Shown: one piece after another, positions 1-5,673 of the stretch
Numbering within the stretch: position 1 is the stretch's first letter
Layout: every line of letters begins with the position of its first letter
Source: Bacteroidales bacterium
GTDB taxonomy: Bacteria; Bacteroidota; Bacteroidia; Bacteroidales; UBA3663
DNA length: 8,025 bases
Direction of reading: 5' to 3'
NCBI GenBank assembly: GCA_017632695.1
Contig: JAGBQS010000295.1
Coordinates: forward strand, 1-8,025
Program-made: the position numbers and the translations under genes
Notes under the pieces: generated by a model
Told to the model about the DNA's origin: nothing
Seen by the model: the letters and a program-made list of their open reading frames with translations, nothing else
The model's database searches: none

Positions 1-960
1 CAGACCGCCTGCAGCCTCGATGAGGTTCTGGATCGGCACACCCAGACGGGCCAGGAAGTTAGACGGTTTCTTCACGCTCTTACCCGTAACGGTTACGATA
101 CGCTCAATGAGCGGCTTGTTCTTCTGAACAGCCTCGTAAACGGCAAATGCAGTACCCACATTCTGAACCAGGGCACCGGTAGCAATCGGCAGACCGCCCG
201 AAGGAACGTCCTTGCCAATAACTGCATTGATCAGCTGCTTTTCGCCGCCCTGCGGGTACTTGAGCTTCAGAGGAACGATCTCGATGTCGGGGAAGCCGGC
301 AGCAGCCGTCTTACGCATCAGCTCAATGGCATCCGGCTTGTTGGCCTCAATGCCGATATATGCTTTCTTGACGCCCATAGCCTTTTCCAGAATCTGCACA
401 CCGATGCAAATCTCTTCCGGATGAGCCAGCATCAGGCTGTGGTCGGAAGTCAGGTATGGCTCGCACTCAACCGCATTGATGATGACGCACTCAGGCTTGG
501 CTGTGGGAGGAGGAGTCAGCTTGACCTGTGTCGGGAAGGTGGCGCCACCCATGCCGACAATACCCATCGCCTTCACGCGATCGATAATCTCCTGCTTCTC
601 GAGTTTGATTTCACGGACAATATCCTTCGAACGGTCGATAGACTCTTCCCATTCGTCGCCTTCAACCTTGATGAATACGGCAGGCACCTTCTTGCCTGTG
701 GCATCTTCTACAAAGTCGACCTTATCGACTGTACCCGAAACAGAAGAGTGAACGTAGCTCGAAAGGAAGCCGCCCGGCTCGCCAATCGGAGTTCCGACCT
801 TAACCTTGTCGCCCTTAGCGACGATAGCCTTCGAGGGAGCGCCCAGGTTCTGTGCCATTGGGATGGCTACCAGTGCAGGCACTTCGGCCACCTCAATAGG
901 AGCCTTAGCCGAAAGCTTGTTTGCAGCGGGATGAACACCGCCCAGTTTGAAAGTCTTCAT
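1..960 (-). CDS. rnfC: Rnf electron transport complex subunit C, N-terminal 320 residues (runs off left edge)
   Basis: RnfC is the peripheral subunit of the Rnf complex that handles electrons next to NAD(H); the complex links ferredoxin:NAD oxidoreduction to ion transport at the inner membrane. The reading frame is open from the ATG at 960-958 to the left edge. Visible landmarks are the N-terminal LGGVHP (residues 6-11), a barrel-sandwich-like segment (about 30-100), the glycine-rich GMGGATFP (136-143) and NAVECEPYL (162-170) typical of the Complex I 51-kDa-like nucleotide-binding domain, and YPQGGEKQLI (235-244). Family members are roughly 440 residues, so the SLBB-like part and the two C-terminal 4Fe-4S motifs should lie outside the window. 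It starts 35 bp after the rnfB stop with an A/T-rich leader and no Shine-Dalgarno, consistent with co-transcription in the order rseC-rnfB-rnfC. Identity is strong; only the C-terminus is unseen. Confidence 0.95.
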   Translation of the reverse strand, partial: MKTFKLGGVHPAANKLSAKAPIEVAEVPALVAIPMAQNLGAPSKAIVAKGDKVKVGTPIGEPGGFLSSYVHSSVSGTVDKVDFVEDATGKKVPAVFIKVEGDEWEESIDRSKDIVREIKLEKQEIIDRVKAMGIVGMGGATFPTQVKLTPPPTAKPECVIINAVECEPYLTSDHSLMLAHPEEICIGVQILEKAMGVKKAYIGIEANKPDAIELMRKTAAAGFPDIEIVPLKLKYPQGGEKQLINAVIGKDVPSGGLPIATGALVQNVGTAFAVYEAVQKNKPLIERIVTVTGKSVKKPSNFLARLGVPIQNLIEAAGGL

Positions 961-995
961 ATTCTGTGTTAGCTTTTACAATTTACTAATAGGGA

Positions 996-2042
996 TTATT
1001 CAGCCTTAGGAGCCTCCGGAGCTTTGGGAGCTTCAGGAGCCTTCTCTGCAACCTTCACGGGTTCTGCAACCTTCACGGGTTCCGGAGCCTTGGCGGCTTC
1101 TTCCTTTGCCTTAGCTGCCTCAGCAGCCTTCTGTGCAGCCTCTTCCTTAGCCTTCTGGGCATCGGCAGCCTTCTTGGCTTTCAGTTTCTCAACAACAGCC
1201 ATAACCGGCTCGGTAGCGTGGATGGCACCTGTCGGGCACTCGGCTACGCACATGCCGCAAGCCTTACACTTCTCGCTATCGATGAATGCCACATTGTTCT
1301 CGATGGTAATGGCATCGAACTTACAAACCTTCTGGCACTTGCCGCAACCGATGCAGGCATTGGCACAGGCCTTACGGGCAACGGCACCCTTATCCTTGTT
1401 GATACAGCTGACCCAGACGCGCTTGGCAGTAGGAGCCTTGGCCATTGCCGACTTCTTGCGGATCTCGATGACGAACTTCGGACAAGCCTTGGCACAGGCG
1501 CCGCAGGCTACGCACTTCTCTTCATCAACTTCCGGCAGACCCGTTTCGGCATTCATATGGATGGCATCGAACTGGCAGGCCTTCACACAGTCGCCCAGAC
1601 CTACGCAGCCGAAGGCGCAGGCTGTCTCGCCGGAGAAGGTCGATGCGGCAATGGCGCACGACTTGGCACCATCGAACACGGCCACCTTAGGACGGCTGCA
1701 GATGTTACCGTTGCAGCGCACCACAGCCACCTTAGGCTCGGCGGCAGCGGCAGCCATACCCAACACTTCCGAAACCTGTGCCATGACATCGTTACCGCCG
1801 ACGGGGCAGAACAGTCCGCCCAGTTCGCCCTTGGAATCCTTTGCCTTGACACAAGCATCAGCCATACCATGACATCCCGGGAAACCGCAGCCGCCGCAGT
1901 TGGCACCTGGCAGCAGTTCCTCAACCTGACCCACGCGAGGGTCCTCGTAAACATAGAACTGCTTTGCCACCAGATAGAGCAGCAAAGCTCCTATGAGTCC
2001 GATCGCACCCAGTGCGATCAGGGAAATGAGAATTACATTCAT
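996..2042 (-). CDS. rnfB: Rnf electron transport complex subunit B, polyferredoxin with long K/A/P/E tail
   Basis: RnfB is the iron-sulfur subunit thought to accept electrons from ferredoxin and pass them into the membrane part of Rnf. The 348 residues comprise one N-terminal membrane helix (about 3-26), a Fes-type 4Fe-4S domain (C49, C52, C57, C79), a cysteine-rich stretch (C110, C115, C129, C142, C146, C152, C156), and three clear CxxCxxCxxxC motifs at 177-187, 230-240 and 259-269, with extra cysteines at 213 and 226. This long, multi-cluster form resembles the RnfB of anaerobes rather than the short (about 190-residue) E. coli RsxB. Residues about 284-348 form a charged low-complexity tail of Lys, Ala, Glu and Pro with an internal repeat; this is unusual and is listed separately. 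The gene begins 20 bp after the RseC-like gene and ends 35 bp before rnfC, so one operon is likely. No Shine-Dalgarno is seen before the ATG. Confidence 0.97.
   Translation of the reverse strand: MNVILISLIALGAIGLIGALLLYLVAKQFYVYEDPRVGQVEELLPGANCGGCGFPGCHGMADACVKAKDSKGELGGLFCPVGGNDVMAQVSEVLGMAAAAAEPKVAVVRCNGNICSRPKVAVFDGAKSCAIAASTFSGETACAFGCVGLGDCVKACQFDAIHMNAETGLPEVDEEKCVACGACAKACPKFVIEIRKKSAMAKAPTAKRVWVSCINKDKGAVARKACANACIGCGKCQKVCKFDAITIENNVAFIDSEKCKACGMCVAECPTGAIHATEPVMAVVEKLKAKKAADAQKAKEEAAQKAAEAAKAKEEAAKAPEPVKVAEPVKVAEKAPEAPKAPEAPKAE
1045..1082 (-). repeat. 18-bp in-frame tandem repeat inside the rnfB tail
   Basis: The plus-strand unit tctgcaaccttcacgggt occurs twice, back to back (1045-1062 and 1063-1080), with two further matching bases. 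On the coding strand it encodes the six-residue unit EPVKVA twice (RnfB residues 321-332). Just downstream in the protein a second short repeat follows (APEAPK-type units, DNA about 999-1040). Identical 18-bp copies indicate recent slippage or duplication, and the unit length keeps the frame. Confidence 0.9.
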
Positions 2043-2062
2043 AGTGATACTAATATGTTTTG

Positions 2063-2482
2063 TTAATCGATTTGTTTGCGATGCAGAACGAACACCACCT
2101 TATGTTCCAGCCGGTTCCGGAACAGGTAGAAGATACCGTAGTAAACGGCCAGAATACCCAGCACAAGCAGGCAGGCACCCATCTCGCCCAGCCAGCCGAT
2201 GGCAGGAAAAAGAATCAGCAGGGCCAGCACGGTAGGAACCCCGAAGGCATAGAACATAGCTGTCCATGCCAACTGGCTGGTAACCTCGACGGTCACTTCT
2301 TCTCCGACCGAATAGTTGAGTCCGTAACTGTCGGCCACCACAGATCGCTGCTTGGCATCGCCGCCCGAACAGAGCATCTTGGCGTGACAACCCGCACAAG
2401 CTGAACGCTGCACGAATTGCACAGTTACCTTTTGTCCCTCAACACGACTGACTACCCCTTCATGGGTAATACGGTTGTTCAT
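2063..2482 (-). CDS. RseC/MucC-like (SoxR-reducing system) membrane protein
   Basis: This 139-residue protein has the layout of the RseC/MucC family: a soluble N-terminal domain with the cysteine cluster C29-x2-C32-x5-C38, then two predicted membrane helices (about 72-93 and 98-121) and a short basic C-terminus. In E. coli, RseC is encoded with rpoE regulators and works with the Rsx (Rnf-like) complex to keep SoxR reduced; in Bacteroidota and other anaerobes a homologue commonly sits at the head of rnf operons, where a role in Rnf assembly or redox maintenance is plausible but inferred. Here it is the first gene, 20 bp before rnfB, next to the divergent promoter region. The ATG at 2482 follows an A/T-rich leader with no Shine-Dalgarno. 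Family assignment rests on gene position, cysteine pattern and topology. Confidence 0.85.
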   Translation of the reverse strand: MNNRITHEGVVSRVEGQKVTVQFVQRSACAGCHAKMLCSGGDAKQRSVVADSYGLNYSVGEEVTVEVTSQLAWTAMFYAFGVPTVLALLILFPAIGWLGEMGACLLVLGILAVYYGIFYLFRNRLEHKVVFVLHRKQID

Positions 2483-2526
2483 CGTATATTAAGCAATATT
2501 TGGGCTTATTTATTTATTATGGTGCG

Positions 2527-2544
2527 CAAAAGTACACAAAATTA
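2527..2544 (-). promoter_or_regulatory. Candidate -7 elements for the rseC-rnf operon promoter
   Basis: Read on the minus strand, TACTTTTG (2534-2527) and TAATTTTG (2544-2537) both match the Bacteroidota -7 consensus TAnnTTTG exactly. The first would give a leader of roughly 40 nt to the ATG at 2482. Neither has a good TTTG -33 box at the expected 19-21 bp spacing, so which one is used, if either, is uncertain. Confidence 0.5.
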
Positions 2545-2584
2545 TCCAAATAAAACATAACAATCGTAAAAAAAATCATAAAAA

Positions 2585-2598
2585 ATGCTGAAAAGCAT
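2585..2598. promoter_or_regulatory. Small palindrome ATGCT-GAAA-AGCAT between divergent promoters
   Basis: A perfect 5-bp inverted repeat separated by four bases (ATGCT 2585-2589, AGCAT 2594-2598) lies between the two candidate promoters, embedded in A-tracts. It could be a half-turn operator for a dimeric regulator, but at this length chance occurrence in AT-rich DNA is possible. It lies upstream of both predicted start sites, so it is not expected to be transcribed as a hairpin from either. Confidence 0.3.
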
Positions 2599-2612
2599 AA
2601 AAAAATAGTCTT

Positions 2613-2648
2613 TTTGTAGTTTAAATCGGCAAAAAAGCACTAACTTTG
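2613..2648 (+). promoter_or_regulatory. Candidate promoter for the glutaminyl cyclase gene
   Basis: TAACTTTG at 2641-2648 matches the Bacteroidota -7 consensus TAnnTTTG exactly and sits 19 bp before the ATG at 2668, implying a very short leader. A TTTG at 2613-2616 could be the -33 box, but the spacing of 24 bp is longer than the usual 19-21 bp. The A-tract series lies immediately upstream and could act like an UP element. Confidence 0.6.
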
Positions 2649-2667
2649 TGCCGGAATAATAAAACCG

Positions 2668-3645
2668 ATGTCACATTATTTACTACTCATCATAGCAGCT
2701 ATCCTGCTTTCAGGATGTACGAAAGGGAAACCTGCCCCGACGGCTAATAACGCCGGGAACGGAACGGTACAGGTACCGGCGTTTTCGGGCGACAGCGCCT
2801 TTGCAGCAGTAGCCCGTCAGCTGGAGTTCGGCCCGCGGGTACCCGGAACCCAGGCACAGGAAGACTGTGCCCGATGGCTGCAGCAGGAGCTGACCCGCTA
2901 CGGAGCCGTTGTCACCGAACAGCGCTCTACGGTAACTGCCTACGACGGTCGCACATATCCCTGCATCAATATTATGGGAAGCTATAACCCCGAAGCCTCG
3001 CACCGCATCCTGCTCATGGCACATTGGGACAGCCGGCCGATGGCCGACGAGGATCCGGATCCTGCCCGGCGCAATGAGCCGGTAATGGCTGCCAACGACG
3101 GTGCATCGGGTGTGGGCGTCCTGCTCGAGATTGCCCGTCAGGCATCGCTCCGGAAGCCCCGTGCCGGCATCGATATCTTCTTTACCGACGTTGAGGATAA
3201 CGGAGCCCCAAGCAGCTGGACGGGTCCCCATAACGAGGAAGCCTGGGGATTAGGTACCCAGCAATGGTGCCGCGAAGCCCGCAGGAAGGGATACAAAGCC
3301 ACATACGGCATTCTGCTCGATATGGTAGGAAGCGGCGACGCCACCTTCTATCGGGAATACTATTCGGACTACTATGCCAGCGATGTGGTGAACCACGTGT
3401 GGAAAACGGCTGCCCGGCTGGGCTACCGGAACCTGTTCATCGACCGGAAAGGCGGCGGCATCACCGACGATCACGTCTTTGTGAACCGCATGACCGACAT
3501 CCCGACCATCGACATCATCGATACCGGCATGGACGGTGAGGGAACCTTCTATCCCTATTGGCACACGACCGATGACACCCTCGACAAGATCTCGACCGAA
3601 ACGCTCCGGAAAGTAGGCGACGTACTTATGCATTTAATCTATTAA
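2668..3645 (+). CDS. Glutaminyl-peptide cyclotransferase, M28-fold lipoprotein
   Basis: This protein is predicted to convert N-terminal glutamine of exported proteins to pyroglutamate in the periplasm. The 325 residues start with a lipoprotein signal ending in the lipobox LLSGC (Cys17). The mature N-terminus (CTKGKP) lacks the acidic surface-export signal of Bacteroidota, so a periplasm-facing anchor is likely. The M28 landmarks align with animal-type glutaminyl cyclases: AHWDSRP (H119, D121), ANDGASG (D144, zinc), FFTDVED (E176 catalytic, D177 at the zinc-ligand Glu position), LLDMVG (D218), TDDH (267-269) and HTTDD (H299, zinc). The single-zinc pattern and the LLDxxG and TDDH motifs favour a cyclase over an aminopeptidase. 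It is the first plus-strand gene, 9 bp before sufE. The ATG is preceded by a good -7 element and gives a proper signal peptide, supporting the start. An M28 peptidase is the alternative, less likely. Confidence 0.88.
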   Translation: MSHYLLLIIAAILLSGCTKGKPAPTANNAGNGTVQVPAFSGDSAFAAVARQLEFGPRVPGTQAQEDCARWLQQELTRYGAVVTEQRSTVTAYDGRTYPCINIMGSYNPEASHRILLMAHWDSRPMADEDPDPARRNEPVMAANDGASGVGVLLEIARQASLRKPRAGIDIFFTDVEDNGAPSSWTGPHNEEAWGLGTQQWCREARRKGYKATYGILLDMVGSGDATFYREYYSDYYASDVVNHVWKTAARLGYRNLFIDRKGGGITDDHVFVNRMTDIPTIDIIDTGMDGEGTFYPYWHTTDDTLDKISTETLRKVGDVLMHLIY

Positions 3646-3654
3646 AAATAAAAT

Positions 3655-4077
3655 ATGACTATCAACGAAATTCAAGACCAGATCATCGACGATTTTTCAG
3701 CCTTCGATGACTGGATGGACAAATACCAGATGCTGATTGAACTGGGCAACAATCTGGAACCGCTGGCCGAACAGTACAAGAACCCGCAGAACCTGATTGA
3801 AGGCTGCCAGAGCCGCGTCTGGATTCAGGCCGACTTCGACGAGTCCTCGCGTCTGATTCACTTTGTGGGCGACAGCGATGCCGTGATTGTCAAGGGTCTG
3901 GTGAGCCTGATCATTCAGGTGCTGAGCGACCATACCCCCGACGAGATCCTCGATTCCGACCTCTACTTCATCGAAAAGATCGGTCTGCGCGAACACCTCT
4001 CGCCTACCCGCTCCAACGGTCTGCTGGCTATGGTGAAGCAGATGCGGATCTATGCCCTGGCTTTCAAGAACAAGTAA
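3655..4077 (+). CDS. sufE: SufE family cysteine desulfuration protein
   Basis: SufE accepts persulfide sulfur from the cysteine desulfurase SufS and hands it to the Suf scaffold for iron-sulfur cluster assembly in the cytoplasm. The 140-residue length fits the family. The active-site cysteine is C51 in EGCQSRVW (49-56), the hallmark of SufE, and the C-terminal motif LSPTRSNGL (114-122) is also characteristic. There is no sufS, sufB, sufC or sufD in the window, so this is a stand-alone copy. It begins 9 bp after the cyclase stop with an A-rich leader and ends 21 bp before the transporter, so all three are probably co-transcribed. Confidence 0.95.
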   Translation: MTINEIQDQIIDDFSAFDDWMDKYQMLIELGNNLEPLAEQYKNPQNLIEGCQSRVWIQADFDESSRLIHFVGDSDAVIVKGLVSLIIQVLSDHTPDEILDSDLYFIEKIGLREHLSPTRSNGLLAMVKQMRIYALAFKNK

Positions 4078-4098
4078 CCCGAAACCTGCCCTGCCTAT

Positions 4099-5007
4099 AT
4101 GTGGATAGTTCTGGCTTTTACAAGCGCCATGCTGCTGGGCGTGTACGATGTCTTCAAGAAGATAGCGTTGCGCGGCAATGCCGTCATTCCGGTGCTGCTG
4201 CTTAACACCGTCTTCTGCACCTGCATCTTCCTTCCCCTGGTGCTGTTCTCCAAGTGGGGGCTGATTGCCGAAGACCATCTGCTTTACATCCCCTGGACCC
4301 TCGATCCTCGCATTCACGGCCTGATTGTGCTGAAATCGGCCATCGTGCTGGCTTCTTGGATCTGTGCCTATTACGGTCTGAAACACCTGCCCATCACCAT
4401 CGCCTCGCCCATCAATGCCACCCGGCCGATTCTGGTCCTGTTAGGTGCCATATTCGTGTTTGGCGAACAGCTGAACGCCTGGCAATGGGCCGGTGTGATT
4501 GTTTCGATTCTGGCCTTCATGATGATTTCCGTTTCGGGACGGAAGGAAGGCATCAGCCTGAAGCACTCCATCTGGATCTGGTTAGTGATTGCCGGAACGG
4601 TGATCGGAGCCGTCTCGGGTCTCTACGACAAGTATCTGGTCAACATCCTCCGGGTGGATAAGATGGTGGTGCAGTCATGGTACAACATGTATCAGGTGCT
4701 GATGATGGGCGTAGTCTGCCTCATCTGCTGGGCACCGCGCAAACATCGCATCAGGCATCCGTTCCAGTGGCGCTGGCAGATACCGTTCATCTCCATCTTC
4801 CTGAGCGTGGCCGATTTCTGCTATTTCTATGCCCTGTCATACCCCGATGCGCTGATCTCGGTCGTTTCTCTGGTCCGCCGTTCAGGTGTCATCGTAGGCT
4901 TTGTGGCAGGCTGGCTGTTCTTCAGGGAGCAGAACATCAAGTCCAAGTCGCTCGACCTCCTGTTTGTCATCATCGCTATGGTACTGCTCTGGCTCGGAAG
5001 CAAATAA
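4099..5007 (+). CDS. EamA/DMT superfamily inner-membrane transporter
   Basis: This 302-residue protein has ten predicted membrane helices (about 2-20, 29-50, 74-92, 98-121, 128-146, 156-176, 191-211, 227-246, 250-274, 283-300), the topology of the drug/metabolite transporter superfamily. The two halves show the EamA repeat signature: SPINATRPILVLLGAIFVFGE (102-122 region) before helix 5, and SLVRRSGVIVGFVAGWLFFRE (257-277 region) before helix 10, each with a helix ending in a conserved Glu. Substrate cannot be told from sequence; family members export or import amino acids, nucleotides, sugars or other metabolites. The gene lies 21 bp after sufE and 47 bp before the next gene, so it may end the first transcription unit. 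No clear terminator follows it. Confidence 0.9.
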   Translation: MWIVLAFTSAMLLGVYDVFKKIALRGNAVIPVLLLNTVFCTCIFLPLVLFSKWGLIAEDHLLYIPWTLDPRIHGLIVLKSAIVLASWICAYYGLKHLPITIASPINATRPILVLLGAIFVFGEQLNAWQWAGVIVSILAFMMISVSGRKEGISLKHSIWIWLVIAGTVIGAVSGLYDKYLVNILRVDKMVVQSWYNMYQVLMMGVVCLICWAPRKHRIRHPFQWRWQIPFISIFLSVADFCYFYALSYPDALISVVSLVRRSGVIVGFVAGWLFFREQNIKSKSLDLLFVIIAMVLLWLGSK

Positions 5008-5054
5008 AACCGTTAAACCTTTTTACTGATCATAACTACTAAATACAACAAACA

Positions 5055-5648
5055 ATGAAGAACCTAATTTGCTGTTTTCTTTTGCTGTTGGGTGTCACAT
5101 CGGCATCCGCACAGCTGATTAAGCCTAAGGAACCCGTCGACCCCAAGTATCTGGCAGGAGCCGTTCCTGAAGTGGACGGACAGGTAACATTCACCCGCAC
5201 GTTCGATGTTTCGGATAAGGGTCCGGCCGACGAACTGTACCACAATCTGCAGCGCTGGGTAAAACGCTATTATAACAACGAAAACGTCCTGAAACTCCAG
5301 AATGCCAAGGCCGATTCGGTGAACCACCGTCTTGAGACGGGTGTTGTGGAGTATCTGGTGTTCAAGTCGAAGGCGCTGGTACTGGACCGCACCCAGATCA
5401 TTTATATGCTGAAATTCAGCCAGAAGGGCAGTAAGTTGAATGTGCAGATGTCGCAGATCAGCTATTATTACGAGGAAGAGCGTTCTCCGGAAAAATACAC
5501 CGCCGAGGAATGGATTACCGACAGCCAGTGTCTGAACAAGAAGGGCACCGGACTGCTGCTCGGACGCGGCAAGTTCCGCATCAAGACCATCGATAAGTTC
5601 AACGACATCTGCGACCAGCTTGAGAATTTCCTGAACCAACCCCAATAA
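5055..5648 (+). CDS. Secreted DUF4468-type protein of unknown function
   Basis: This 197-residue protein has a Sec signal peptide (hydrophobic core about 4-16) with a predicted type I cleavage site SASA|Q after residue 19, leaving Gln as the mature N-terminus. The rest resembles the Bacteroidota DUF4468 family: an N-terminal FTRTFDV strand (46-52), an amphipathic helix with the LQRWVKRYY pattern (65-73), alternating strands, then DSQCLNKKGTGLLLGRG (156-172) and a C-terminal helix. No catalytic motif is evident; two cysteines remain in the mature protein (C159, C186). Function is unknown for the family. It starts 47 bp after the transporter, with an A-rich leader and no Shine-Dalgarno, and ends 25 bp before the DUF2264 gene, which suggests co-transcription with it. 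Confidence 0.75.
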   Translation: MKNLICCFLLLLGVTSASAQLIKPKEPVDPKYLAGAVPEVDGQVTFTRTFDVSDKGPADELYHNLQRWVKRYYNNENVLKLQNAKADSVNHRLETGVVEYLVFKSKALVLDRTQIIYMLKFSQKGSKLNVQMSQISYYYEEERSPEKYTAEEWITDSQCLNKKGTGLLLGRGKFRIKTIDKFNDICDQLENFLNQPQ

Positions 5649-5673
5649 CCCAACCCGTTAATACCTCCATATC

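Larger units (their letters stand above)
2483..2667. promoter_or_regulatory. AT-rich divergent intergenic region with phased A-tracts
   Basis: This 185-bp region separates the leftward rnf operon from the rightward glutaminyl cyclase gene and is the only long non-coding stretch in the window. It is much more AT-rich than the flanking genes. It contains -7-like elements in both directions (listed separately), a small palindrome, and A- or T-tracts at 2568-2575, 2580-2585, 2591-2594, 2599-2605, 2611-2615 (T) and 2631-2636. Their centres are about 10-11 bp apart, or two turns for the last pair, the arrangement that gives intrinsic DNA curvature. I see no open frame of note and no RNA gene in it. 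Confidence 0.8.

Noticed and set aside
212..972. Plus-strand open frames over rnfC (212-424, 421-972, 476-751).
   Set aside because: They are complements of rnfC, which reads through on the minus strand to the left edge with conserved motifs; the plus-strand products show no recognisable domain.
984..2055. TACTAATA present in the leaders of both rnfC (984-991) and rnfB (2048-2055).
   Set aside because: An eight-base AT-rich match between two AT-rich leaders, at different distances from the ATG, is weak evidence for a common element.
1024..2066. Two long plus-strand open frames (1024-1872 and 1218-2066, each 282 codons) antisense to rnfB.
   Set aside because: Both lie inside rnfB, which has unmistakable cluster motifs. 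Their products are Ala/Ser/Leu/His-rich with no family resemblance, as expected from the complement of Ala-, Lys- and Cys-rich GC-biased codons.
3697..4386. 229-codon minus-strand frame opposite sufE and the transporter start.
   Set aside because: It spans two well-supported plus-strand genes and the gap between them, and its product (His/Gln/Gly-rich) looks like an antisense shadow.
5064..5645. 193-codon minus-strand frame opposite the DUF4468 gene.
   Set aside because: The plus-strand product has a signal peptide with a clean cleavage site and a family pattern; the antisense frame has neither and matches the same interval almost exactly.
5009..5665. Similar short strings ACCGTTAAACC (5009-5019) and ACCCGTTAATACC (5653-5665) in two consecutive gaps, as a possible shared regulatory site.
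   Set aside because: They differ by insertions, lie at different distances from the start codons and follow TAA stops in similar base context; chance is sufficient.
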